Shown here: in pieces, positions 1 to 6,684 of the stretch | Layout: every line of letters starts with the position of its first letter | How positions within the stretch are numbered: position 1 is the first letter of the stretch | NCBI GenBank assembly: GCA_038259365.1 | Contig: JBBSOW010000066.1 | Span: forward strand, 1 to 16,542 | From: JBBSOW01 sp038259365 | GTDB taxonomy: Bacteria > Actinomycetota > Actinomycetes > Propionibacteriales > Propionibacteriaceae | DNA length: 16,542 bases | Direction of reading: 5' to 3' | Position numbers and translations under genes: made by a program | Notes under the pieces: model-generated | The model's input: the letters and a program-made list of their open reading frames with translations, nothing else | The model's database searches: none | What the model was told of the DNA's origin: nothing

Positions 1-1275
1 ACTGTAGGCGGAGGGCAGCCAGTTGGCGCAGGCGCGACCGACCTCCTCGACGCCGACGGCCGCGATCTCGGCGAGGCGGGTGTTGACGCGGTTCGGATCG
101 CCCAGCAGGGTTGCCATCTCGCCGAACTGATCGGCCCGGGACTCCAGGTGGGCCAAGGTCTGCAACCAGCCGCGTTCGTACTGGGCCTTGGCCCGGGCCA
201 GCTCGTGCGGCGTGGGGCCGGCTTCGGCCAGGGAGTCGATCTCGGCGCGCAGCGCGCTCGCCAGGGCATCGAGCTCGACACCGTCACGAGCGCGAGCGTA
301 GGCGAAGGCAAAGGAGTTTCCGCCGATCAGCCCGATGCTCGAGGCCGAGGCCGCCTCGGCCAGGTCGAGGCCCCTGACGAGACGTTGATGCAGCCGGGCC
401 ATTTGACCTTCGCCCAGGATGCTGAGACCCAGTTCGAGCGCGTCGTACTCGGGATCGTCCAGCGCGGGCAGCCGCCAGGCGAGGTAGACCGCATCGGCGG
501 GCACGTCGGCGTAGGTCTGCGACACCCGACCGCCGCTGAGGCGGGGGAGCGGACTCGGGGTGGGTGTGGGGCTCTTGTCGGCCGCGGCGATACCGCCGAA
601 GTACTGTTCGGCCTTGGCGAAGCCGTCCGCGGCGGTCACATCGCCCGCCAGGGTCAGCACCGCGTTGTTGGGCATGTAATGCGAGACGAAGAACTCTGCC
701 ACGTCGGCGACCGAGGCGGCGTCGAGGTCGGCCATGGAGCCGATCGTGGTGTGCCCGTAGGGGTGCTCGGCGGGGAACGACAGCGCGACGAGGCGCTCCA
801 TCACGTCGCCATAGGGGACGTTGTCGTAGCGTTGTCGCTTCTCCTCCTTGACCACCTCGCGCTGGGTGTCGAGGTTCTCCTGGGTCAACGCGCTGGTGAG
901 GGAGGCCATCCGGTCGGCCTCGAGCCACAGGGCCAGATCGAGGGCGGCGCTGGGTACCGCCTCGAAGTAGTTCGTGCGATCGAACCAGGTGGTGGCGTTC
1001 ACCGAGCCGCCCGCCGCCTGCACCTTGCCGATGTGCTCACCGGTGGCTACGTACTGTGAGCCCTGGAACATCAGGTGTTCGAACAGGTGCGCAAAGCCGG
1101 TGCGGCCCGCCACCTCGTGGCGCGAACCGACGTCGTACCAGAGGTTCACCGCCACCACCGGGGCCGCATGATCGGGGTTGACGATCACCCGCAGGCCGTT
1201 GGCGAGGGTGCGCTCGTGGATGGGGTACTGCGCTCGGGTGGGATCGTGCAGCAAGGGTTCGGTTGACGCGCTCAT
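1..1275 (-). CDS. M16 family zinc metallopeptidase, C-terminally cut by window edge
   Basis: The ATG at 1275 opens a frame that is still open at base 1, giving 425 residues. It shows the inverted zinc site HxxEH of M16 peptidases (H63, E66, H67 in HLFEH), followed about 75 residues later by a REVVKEE segment that carries the third zinc ligand in this family, and then the family's typical RQRYDN-PYG stretch. These enzymes (pitrilysin/mitochondrial processing peptidase fold) degrade or process peptides; bacterial members of about 430-450 residues usually act as dimers or with an inactive partner. There is no signal peptide, so a cytoplasmic role is likely. A GGTGAG ribosome site sits 5 bases before the ATG. 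Probably only a few residues are missing at the C-terminus, judged from usual length. Its substrate cannot be told. The gene lies 111 bases downstream of the DUF779 gene and could be read through from it. Confidence 0.93.
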   Translation of the reverse strand, partial: MSASTEPLLHDPTRAQYPIHERTLANGLRVIVNPDHAAPVVAVNLWYDVGSRHEVAGRTGFAHLFEHLMFQGSQYVATGEHIGKVQAAGGSVNATTWFDRTNYFEAVPSAALDLALWLEADRMASLTSALTQENLDTQREVVKEEKRQRYDNVPYGDVMERLVALSFPAEHPYGHTTIGSMADLDAASVADVAEFFVSHYMPNNAVLTLAGDVTAADGFAKAEQYFGGIAAADKSPTPTPSPLPRLSGGRVSQTYADVPADAVYLAWRLPALDDPEYDALELGLSILGEGQMARLHQRLVRGLDLAEAASASSIGLIGGNSFAFAYARARDGVELDALASALRAEIDSLAEAGPTPHELARAKAQYERGWLQTLAHLESRADQFGEMATLLGDPNRVNTRLAEIAAVGVEEVGRACANWLPSAYS

Positions 1276-1386
1276 GTCACTCACCCAAGCACACCGAGGC
1301 GATTCCGGTCACCTCGCCACAATTAGGCCGGAGCGGCGGCCGACCCGCGCGAGCCGGACAGGTTTTGCGCGCTGCGGCACGCCCGG

Positions 1387-1914
1387 CTAGGCGGAACCCT
1401 CGCCGGCGGCGGTCAGTTCGGCGTGCTCGGCGTCGGTGAACAGGCGAGAGCGGGTGAGGAACCGCTTGCCCTCGGGCGCTTCGAGGGAGAAGCCCGCCCC
1501 GCGGCCCGCAACGACGTCGATGGTGAGGCGGGTGTGCTTCCAGGCGGCGTATTGCGAGCGCGAGATCCACACCGGGATCGGGTCGGCGTCCTCGATGTGC
1601 AGGTCGCCGAGGTGCACGTCGGCATTCCCGGTCAGAAACTCCCCGGCGGGATAGCACATCGGCGACGAGCCGTCGCAGCAGCCGCCGGACTGATGGAACA
1701 TGACCGGCCCGTGTTGGGCCATCAACGAAGAGATCAGGGCCGCGGCCTCGCGCGTCACGGCCACGCGGCTGGCGCCGTCGGTGGGAAGTTCGGCGCGCCG
1801 CCAGGCGCCGCTCGCCGCACTGCCCTTGTCGGTCTGCGGGGCCGGGGGCGGGCAGACCGCCCCCGGTTCCGGCGTCGCTTCCATGTTCAACAGCCTGCCA
1901 ATCCTTTCCGCCAT
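1387..1914 (-). CDS. DUF779 protein, aldehyde dehydrogenase partner
   Basis: This 175-residue protein matches the DUF779 family (PF05610), known mostly as a small protein encoded next to acetaldehyde-type dehydrogenases. The diagnostic core is FHQSGGCCDGSSPMCYPAGE around residues 73-92, with cysteines 79, 80 and 87, then WKHTRLTIDVV and the family-typical RFLTRSRLFTD end. The family normally has about 120-130 residues, so the first ~50 residues, rich in Pro, Ala and Cys21, are an extension or result from too early a start. No strong ribosome site precedes the ATG at 1914. The ATG at 1884 has GGCAGG 9 bases upstream, and a GTG near residue 51 is also possible. It follows the dehydrogenase gene by 65 bases on the same strand, so one transcript is likely. 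Its biochemical function is not established; the conserved cysteines suggest metal binding or redox assistance, which is inference. Confidence 0.9.
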   Translation of the reverse strand: MAERIGRLLNMEATPEPGAVCPPPAPQTDKGSAASGAWRRAELPTDGASRVAVTREAAALISSLMAQHGPVMFHQSGGCCDGSSPMCYPAGEFLTGNADVHLGDLHIEDADPIPVWISRSQYAAWKHTRLTIDVVAGRGAGFSLEAPEGKRFLTRSRLFTDAEHAELTAAGEGSA

Positions 1915-1979
1915 TCGTCGATAAGGGAGTATGTCTCTCGCCTTTCGGCGACCTCCCCTCGATCAGAAGAAGCCTCCGG

Positions 1980-3503
1980 TCAGAAGAAACCGAGCTTATC
2001 GGGAGAGTAGGAAACGAGCAGGTTCTTGGTCTGCTGGTAGTGATCCAGCATCATCTTGTGGTTCTCGCGGCCGATACCGGATTGCTTGTACCCGCCGAAG
2101 GCCGCGTGGGCGGGGTAGGCGTGATAGCAGTTCGTCCACACCCGTCCGGCCTTGATGGAACGTCCCATCCGGTAGGTGCGCTCGCTCTCGCGAGACCACA
2201 CACCGGCGCCGAGACCGTACAGGGTGTCGTTGGCGATCTTCAGGGCGTCAGCGTCGTCGGCAAAGCTCGTGAGCGCCAAGACGGGACCAAAGATCTCCTC
2301 CTGGAAGATGCGCATCGAGTTATCGCCCTTGAACACCGTGGGCTGCACGTAGTAGCCGTCGGCGAGGTCACCCTCGTTCTCGAACCTGCCGCCGCCGATG
2401 AGCACCTCGGCGCCCTCTTGGCGGCCGATGTCGAGATAGGACATGATCTTCTCGAACTGGTCGTTGCTCGCTTGAGCCCCCATCATCGTGTCGGTGTCGA
2501 GCGGATCGCCCATCTTGATCGCCTCGACGCGAGCGATCGCGTCGGGCACGAAGCTGTCGAACATCGCCTCCTGCACCAGCGCCCGCGACGGGCAGGTGCA
2601 CACCTCACCCTGGTTGAGGGCAAACATGGCGAAGCCCTCGAGCGCCTTGTCGTAGAAGGCGTCCTTGCTGCGCGCGATGTCGTCGAAGAACACGTTGGGG
2701 CTCTTGCCGCCCAGTTCCAGGGTGACCGGGATGATGTTCTGGCTGGCGTACTGCATGATCAACCGGCCGGTGGTCGTCTCGCCGGTGAAGGCGATCTTGG
2801 CGATCCGCGGGCTCGAGGCCAGCGGCTTGCCGGCCTCGACGCCGAAGCCGTTGACGATGTTCAGCACACCGGGCGGCAGGAGGTCCGCGATGAGCTCGGC
2901 CAACTTCAGGATCGACCAGGGGGTCTGCTCGGCGGGCTTGAGCACGACGGCGTTGCCGGCCGCCAGGGCGGGGGCGAGCTTCCACACCGCCATCAGGATG
3001 GGGAAGTTCCACGGGATGATCTGCCCGACCACGCCCAGCGGCTCGTGGAAGTGGTACGCGACGGTGTCTTCGTCGATCTGGGAGATGCCGCCCTCCTGCC
3101 CGCGCAGGGCGCCGGCGAAGTAGCGGAAGTGGTCCACGGCCAGGGGAATGTCGGCCATGAGGGTCTCCCGGACGGCCTTGCCGTTGTCCCAGGTCTCCAG
3201 CACGGCGATGTCTTCGAGATTCTGCTCGATCCGATCGGCGATCTTCAGCAGCGCGTTGGAGCGTTCGGCCACCGAGGTGCGGCCCCACGCGTCGGCGGCA
3301 CCCTCGGCGGCGTCGATGGCCTTATCGATGTCCTCGGCGGTGCCGCGAGCGATCTCGGTGAACACCTGACCGGTGACGGGCGAGACGTTCTCGAAGTACT
3401 GACCCTTCACGGGATCGACAAACTCGCCGCCGATGAAGTGGCCGTAGCGAGGCTTGACCTCGATCTTGGAATCTGCTGATCCTGGACGCGCGTAGACAGT
3501 CAT
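1980..3503 (-). CDS. NAD(P)-dependent aldehyde dehydrogenase (acetaldehyde/ExaC-AldA type)
   Basis: This 507-residue class 3-type aldehyde dehydrogenase oxidises an aldehyde to the acid with NAD(P)+. Visible motifs are PWNFP with N166, K189 in the VLKPAEQTP cofactor segment, the general base E263 in TLELGGKSPN, and the catalytic C302 in NQGEVCTCPSR. The end KQSGIGRENH...TKNL is typical of the acetaldehyde dehydrogenases found beside alcohol-oxidising systems. The frame stays open up to 3743, but I chose the ATG at 3503: GGGAG precedes it at good spacing and MTVYARPGS is a typical start for the family, while the 80 extra upstream residues look like low-complexity translation of the promoter. 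The DUF779 gene follows 65 bases downstream. The pairing with DUF779 points to short-chain aldehydes such as acetaldehyde; no alcohol dehydrogenase is present in this window. Confidence 0.95.
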   Translation of the reverse strand: MTVYARPGSADSKIEVKPRYGHFIGGEFVDPVKGQYFENVSPVTGQVFTEIARGTAEDIDKAIDAAEGAADAWGRTSVAERSNALLKIADRIEQNLEDIAVLETWDNGKAVRETLMADIPLAVDHFRYFAGALRGQEGGISQIDEDTVAYHFHEPLGVVGQIIPWNFPILMAVWKLAPALAAGNAVVLKPAEQTPWSILKLAELIADLLPPGVLNIVNGFGVEAGKPLASSPRIAKIAFTGETTTGRLIMQYASQNIIPVTLELGGKSPNVFFDDIARSKDAFYDKALEGFAMFALNQGEVCTCPSRALVQEAMFDSFVPDAIARVEAIKMGDPLDTDTMMGAQASNDQFEKIMSYLDIGRQEGAEVLIGGGRFENEGDLADGYYVQPTVFKGDNSMRIFQEEIFGPVLALTSFADDADALKIANDTLYGLGAGVWSRESERTYRMGRSIKAGRVWTNCYHAYPAHAAFGGYKQSGIGRENHKMMLDHYQQTKNLLVSYSPDKLGFF

Positions 3504-3547
3504 GCGGTGCTCGCTCCCGTTCGTCGGTGAAGGTCGGTGTGAGTCCG

Positions 3548-3577
3548 AGTTAACCACCGTGACCGGTTCGTTATCAA
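3548..3577 (-). promoter_or_regulatory. Candidate promoter of the aldehyde dehydrogenase-DUF779 operon
   Basis: Read on the minus strand, a -35-like TTGATA (3577-3572) is followed after 18 bases by a -10-like TTAACT (3553-3548). This would start transcription near 3541, about 38 bases before the ATG at 3503. The elements match sigma-70-like consensus only partly, so this is a candidate by eye. Confidence 0.35.
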
Positions 3578-3751
3578 CGGTTTGCGCGGATTCGGTCCTG
3601 CCGTTCCCGCCATGCCCACTTCCGCGACGGCGTGCTGGCCTCGGCGTTACCCGTGGGGGAGCCTCGTCGGGCTGCGCCCGCCGAGTTCCGCCTTTACGCC
3701 CACCACACCATGAGCCGAGGTCAACACGCCGTCGTTCCCGCACGGCGTTGA

Positions 3752-3802
3752 GTTGGCTTTCCCGATTTTCCGTCGTTCTCGATCTTCCGCTTTCCCCGAT
3801 CT
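3752..3802. repeat. Three degenerate 17-base tandem units
   Basis: On the minus strand the units read AGATCGGGGAAAGCGGA, AGATCGAGAACGACGGA and AAATCGGGAAAGCCAAC. The first two agree at 12 of 17 positions; the third is weaker. They give a purine-rich strand about 250 bases upstream of the aldehyde dehydrogenase start. Their role is unknown, and the degeneracy means this could be compositional. Confidence 0.3.
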
Positions 3803-3970
3803 GCTCGGTACCGCCTCAGCGCGCTCGGGATGGTGCGGCGCGCTCAGGATTTTGGTGGCCCGGCTCGGGCTGGTGTTTCGTGCTCGGTTTATGAATTGAG
3901 CGTGAGGCGATATATCGAGCGCGCTGCCATGGGACAATCCTCCGCCGGGGCGGGCGAGCGCCTGTATTGC

Positions 3971-3989
3971 GGCTAGCCCTCGACTAGCC
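3971..3989 (-). terminator. Hairpin overlapping the end of the S51 peptidase gene
   Basis: GGCTAG (3971-3976) and CTAGCC (3984-3989) form a perfect 6-base inverted repeat around a 7-base loop, overlapping the TAG stop of the peptidase gene. It lies where a terminator would be expected, but no T tract follows on the minus strand, so it may be a weak terminator, an RNA-end stabiliser or chance. Confidence 0.3.
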
Positions 3990-4709
3990 TAGATAACGCG
4001 TGGGCAGGCGTTCCTCGACGCAGCCGCTGTCGGCTCGGGTGACGACGTAGGCACCCTTGCCGGGGGTCTCGGAGACCGCCTCGACGAGGTCGGTGCCGCG
4101 ATAGACCAGGCCGACGCCGTCGTCGGTGCACTGGGTCTCGGGGAGAGTGCCCTCGGCGACGAGCCTGTGCACGAGGGGGCGCCGGCGTTCTTCGGTGTCG
4201 TAGTGCACGCCGTTGCCGTAGGGCAGGAGCGCCAGTCCGTTGGTGACCGGGCGCAGTTCGGGGCCGAAGCTGTCGGTAGTGCCGCCGACGAACCAGCACA
4301 GTGAGCCGGCCGAGACACCGCCCAGCACGACGCCGGCCTCCCAGACGCGACGAAAGATCGCATCGAGGCCGTGGACGCGCCAGACCGCCAACAGGTTGGC
4401 TACCGATCCGCCGCCCACCCAGACGAGGTCCTGATCCAGCAGGCTTGCCTCGAGGTCGGGCACCGACGGCATCGGGAACAGGTCGACGGCGGTGTGCTCG
4501 AAGCCCGCCCTGGCGGCCGCCTCGTCGAGCAGAGCGGTGAACGGGCGCTGGTCTCCCGACGCGGTCCCGAGGGTGGCGAGCTTCGGCTTGTGCCCGTGGG
4601 CCCCGGATAGGTCGAGGCCGTGATGCACGAGGCGATGAAACTCCAGCGCACCATCGTCGCCTGTGCGGAAACCGCCGGAGGTCGCCAGGATCGTGGGGAC
4701 GGACGGCAT
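3984..4709 (-). CDS. Peptidase family S51 protein (PepE/cyanophycinase-like)
   Basis: This 241-residue protein has the class I glutamine-amidotransferase-like fold of serine peptidase family S51. The nucleophile is S133 in GGVSAGSLCWF, preceded by the GGGSVANLLAVW strand-turn, and the likely catalytic histidine is H169 in NGVHYDTE. Family members include dipeptidase E, which releases N-terminal Asp from Asp-X dipeptides, and cyanophycinase; this one fits the PepE-like group by length, without a signal peptide. The ATG at 4709 shares its A with the TGA stop of the upstream oxidoreductase gene (TGATG), so translation is probably coupled. The two proteins have no obvious shared pathway. The exact substrate is not deducible. 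Confidence 0.9.
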   Translation of the reverse strand: MPSVPTILATSGGFRTGDDGALEFHRLVHHGLDLSGAHGHKPKLATLGTASGDQRPFTALLDEAAARAGFEHTAVDLFPMPSVPDLEASLLDQDLVWVGGGSVANLLAVWRVHGLDAIFRRVWEAGVVLGGVSAGSLCWFVGGTTDSFGPELRPVTNGLALLPYGNGVHYDTEERRRPLVHRLVAEGTLPETQCTDDGVGLVYRGTDLVEAVSETPGKGAYVVTRADSGCVEERLPTRYLG

Positions 4710-5716
4710 CAGACGCGGACGACCATCTTGCCGGTGTTGCCGCCGTTGAGCAGGTCGATGAACGCCTGGGGTGCCCGTTCCAGTCCGTCGACGGTGGTCT
4801 CGCGGTAGGAGATCTCGCCCGCCTGCAGCCAGCCCGCCATCTTGGCCACGAATTCGGGCTGCACGTCCGCGTAGTCGCCGACGAGCAAGCCGTGCAGCCG
4901 CAGCCGCTTGCCGATGGCGAGCGCCAGGTTACGCGGGCCGGGCGCGGGTTCGGTGGCGTTGTATTGGGAGATCATGCCGCACAGGGTGACCCGTCCGTGC
5001 ACGTTCAACGCCGAGAGGGCGGCCTCGAGATGGTCTCCGCCGACGTTGTCGAAGTAGACGTCGATCCCGTCGGGCGCCGCCTTGGACAGCTGCTCGGCCA
5101 CGGGGGCATCCTTGTAGTTGAACGCGGCGTCGAAGCCCAGTTCGCGCAGATACTCCACCTTCTCGGCCGAGCCGGCGCTGCCGATGACGCGGGAGGCACC
5201 GCTCAGCTTGGCGATCTGGCCCACCAGCGAGCCGACCGCGCCGGCGGCGCCGGAGACGAACACGGCGTCACCCTTGGAGAACTCTCCCGCCTTGAGCAAT
5301 CCGGCGTAGGCGGTGAGGCCGGGCATGCCCAGGACGCCGAGGTAGGCCGACGCGGGGGCGATCGAGGTATCGACGGCCCGAGCCTGAGACGCGTTGAGGA
5401 CGGCGTGCTCGCGCCAGCCCAGGCCGTGCAGGACGTGGCTGCCGACCGCGACGTCGTCGCTGTCCGAGCCGATCACCTCGCCCACCGCACCTCCGTCCAA
5501 CGGTTGCCCGATCTGGAAGGGCGGCACGTAGGAATGAGTGTCGTTCATCCGGCCACGCATGTAGGGATCGACCGACATGGCCTGGTTGGCCACCAGAATC
5601 TCACCGGGACTCAGCTCGGGCAGCGGCGCCGTCTCGAGCCGAAAGCTGTTCTGCGTCGGGGCGCCGTGGGGCCGATCGGCGAGGACGATCTGGCGGGTGG
5701 TTCGTGGGGTTGGCAT
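4709..5716 (-). CDS. NADP-dependent oxidoreductase, MDR family (prostaglandin/curcumin reductase-like)
   Basis: This 335-residue protein is a zinc-free medium-chain dehydrogenase/reductase that reduces the C=C bond of enones and alkenals with NADPH, like leukotriene B4 12-hydroxydehydrogenase and CurA. The start MPTPRTTRQIVLADRPHGAP and SVDPYMRGRM (48-57) are family signatures. The cofactor motif SGAAGAVGSLVGQIAK lies at 155-170, and YFDNVGGDHLEAAL and LCGMISQYN follow as expected. The ATG at 5716 is supported by family N-terminal alignment, although the AAGGGAG ribosome site is only 2 bases away, which is unusually close. It is the first gene of a two-gene operon with the S51 peptidase. A role in detoxifying reactive carbonyls fits the neighbouring peroxidase but is inference. 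Confidence 0.93.
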   Translation of the reverse strand: MPTPRTTRQIVLADRPHGAPTQNSFRLETAPLPELSPGEILVANQAMSVDPYMRGRMNDTHSYVPPFQIGQPLDGGAVGEVIGSDSDDVAVGSHVLHGLGWREHAVLNASQARAVDTSIAPASAYLGVLGMPGLTAYAGLLKAGEFSKGDAVFVSGAAGAVGSLVGQIAKLSGASRVIGSAGSAEKVEYLRELGFDAAFNYKDAPVAEQLSKAAPDGIDVYFDNVGGDHLEAALSALNVHGRVTLCGMISQYNATEPAPGPRNLALAIGKRLRLHGLLVGDYADVQPEFVAKMAGWLQAGEISYRETTVDGLERAPQAFIDLLNGGNTGKMVVRV

Positions 5717-5757
5717 AGCTCCCTTGAGATTGCGACGTAAGCGATGCGGCCCCGCGA

Positions 5758-5775
5758 AGTGAGCAGGGCCTCACT
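5758..5775. promoter_or_regulatory. Operator-like inverted repeat upstream of the oxidoreductase operon
   Basis: AGTGAG (5758-5763) and CTCACT (5770-5775) form a perfect 6-base inverted repeat with a 6-base spacer, starting 42 bases before the ATG at 5716. Position and symmetry fit a repressor site for a dimeric regulator; no regulator gene is adjacent. Confidence 0.35.
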
Positions 5776-5828
5776 GGTCCAACGGATTCGGCGCGCTCGA
5801 TATTTCACCGGGGCCCAAGCGAGTCTGG

Positions 5829-5903
5829 GTGATCACGCTTGCTGCGCCGGGATTGGTCGAGACACCCACCTGATCACAGCAGACGGCGGCGCCTCGACCA
5901 ATC
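5829..5903. repeat. 11-base inverted repeat with two TGATCAC elements, between ohr and the oxidoreductase
   Basis: GATTGGTCGAG (5851-5861) and CTCGACCAATC (5893-5903) are perfect reverse complements separated by 31 bases. Two copies of TGATCAC (5830-5836 and 5871-5877) are spaced 41 bases apart, close to four helical turns; the first is part of the 8-base palindrome GTGATCAC. The region lies just downstream of the ohr stop and upstream of the oxidoreductase. It could be a long-loop hairpin or paired protein-binding sites. Confidence 0.45.
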
Positions 5904-5944
5904 GCGGCTATGCACAGATCGTCATCGGTGGACGGTGCGAGGCC

Positions 5945-6367
5945 TCAGTCGTCGGAGACCGACACGTTGACCTCGATGTTGCCGCGCGTGGCGTTGGAGT
6001 AGGGGCACATGGTGTGCGCCTTGTCGGCCAGGCGCTGGGCCTCGTCGTGTTCCAGGTTGGGGATGACGACCTCGAGATCGACGGCGAGGCCGAAGCCGCC
6101 CTCGTCGAGGGGGCCGATGTGCACGCGGGCGCCGACGCTCGACTCGCCCAGGTCGATCTTCTCCAGGCTGGCGGCCTTCTGGAGGGCGCCGTGGAAGCAG
6201 GCGGCGTAACCGCAGGCGAACAGTTCCTCGGGGTTGGAGCCGTTTCCGCTGCCGCCCATGGCCTCGGGGGCGGCGAGATCGAGATCGATCCGGCCGCTGG
6301 TGCTGCGGACGTGGCCGTTGCGGCCCCCACCGGTGGAGAGGGATTCGGCGGTGTAGAGGGTCTTCAT
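5945..6367 (-). CDS. ohr: Organic hydroperoxide resistance protein (Ohr/OsmC superfamily peroxidase)
   Basis: This 140-residue protein is a cytoplasmic thiol peroxidase that reduces organic and fatty-acid hydroperoxides, normally recycled by lipoylated proteins. The peroxidatic cysteine is C57 in FACGYAACFHGAL, the resolving cysteine is C121 in TMCPYSNATRGNI, and the activating Arg and Glu are R16 (GGGRNG) and E48 (NPEELFA). The CPYSNATRGN end assigns it to Ohr rather than OsmC, and the length is normal. An additional Cys52 lies next to the active site. AAAGG lies about 10 bases before the ATG. It appears monocistronic. Ohr genes are usually controlled by the MarR-family repressor OhrR; no ohrR is seen here, but a palindromic CTAG-rich block lies just upstream (6403-6444). 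Confidence 0.95.
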   Translation of the reverse strand: MKTLYTAESLSTGGGRNGHVRSTSGRIDLDLAAPEAMGGSGNGSNPEELFACGYAACFHGALQKAASLEKIDLGESSVGARVHIGPLDEGGFGLAVDLEVVIPNLEHDEAQRLADKAHTMCPYSNATRGNIEVNVSVSDD

Positions 6368-6402
6368 GTGGGTGTCTACCTTTCGTCGGTGATGCGCCGG
6401 TT

Positions 6403-6444
6403 GGCTAGTAGCCCGGTTCGGACTAGGCGCCTAGCCAGGCTAGC
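6403..6444. promoter_or_regulatory. CTAG-rich palindromic block upstream of ohr
   Basis: Four CTAG tetramers occur in 39 bases (6405, 6423, 6431, 6440). The centre is a perfect 12-base palindrome CTAGGCGCCTAG at 6423-6434, 56 bases before the ohr ATG. A flanking GGCTAG (6403-6408) faces CTAGCC (6431-6436). This does not look like the AT-rich OhrR box known from other bacteria. It is a candidate operator for ohr. Confidence 0.4.
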
Positions 6445-6563
6445 GCGTCCAGGCACCGCCCACGAGCGCCTCGATCGAGCGGTGACTCATCCTGGCAATA
6501 CGTGGACGTGATGTCGATCATCGGGGTGCAAGGCCCCGAGATCGTTACGCCCAGCGACACTCC

Positions 6564-6629
6564 TCACTGCCGGGCTCGCACCCGAGCCGCCGCCAACAGG
6601 TCGTCATCGATATCGAGGGTCGTTCGCAT
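6564..6629 (-). pseudogene. Decayed vapB antitoxin start
   Basis: Minus-strand ATG at 6629 gives MRTTLDIDDDLLAAARVRARQ and then TGA. This is the canonical beginning of actinobacterial ribbon-helix-helix VapB antitoxins, and GATGAGGCT sits just before the ATG as in intact vapB genes. Reading on past the stop in the same frame gives GVSLGVTIS, close to the usual R-GVSLGEVIS of the family, so the stop probably arose by CGA (Arg) to TGA. After that the frame loses similarity, and no vapC toxin follows before ohr. It is therefore a relic of a toxin-antitoxin pair, not a working gene. The remaining ~185 bases between this relic and ohr hold only the CTAG block. Confidence 0.65.
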
Positions 6630-6684
6630 AGCCTCATCTAACATCAGCGCATCACGCCGCCGCTCGTCGAGCGATGTCCGGCGA

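Larger units (their letters stand above)
3504..3983. other. 480-base non-coding region between peptidase and aldehyde dehydrogenase genes
   Basis: No convincing gene is present here. The open frames in it have poor third-position GC and resemble nothing I know. It holds the dehydrogenase promoter at its left end, a 17-base imperfect tandem repeat (3752-3802), a pair of 13-base direct repeats GCGCGCTC(G/A)GGAT at 3819-3831 and 3838-3850, and an AT-rich palindrome CGATATATCG at 3908-3917 that stands out from the GC-rich surroundings. The length and the repeats suggest regulation or decayed DNA rather than a missed gene. Confidence 0.6.

Noticed and set aside
2040..3479. A 479-codon plus-strand open frame opposite the aldehyde dehydrogenase (similar long mirrors lie at 148-1059, 4892-5740, 6502-7776 and 10365-11315)
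   Set aside because: These are antisense shadows typical of GC-rich coding DNA; their Val/Gly/Arg/His-rich products match no family, while the opposite strands encode proteins with full catalytic motifs.
3502..3894. A plus-strand open frame of 130 codons antisense to the dehydrogenase promoter
   Set aside because: Composition is Arg/Pro/Ser-rich as expected from random high-GC frames, and its start overlaps the dehydrogenase start codon.
3647..3937. A minus-strand open frame of 96 codons in the long non-coding region
   Set aside because: Third-position GC is low for this genome, there is no clear ribosome site, and the protein resembles no family.
3912..5803. A 13-base match ATATCGAGCGCGC at 3912-3924 with its reverse complement at 5791-5803
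   Set aside because: A shared 13-mer is expected by chance in 16.5 kb of skewed composition, and the flanks do not match.
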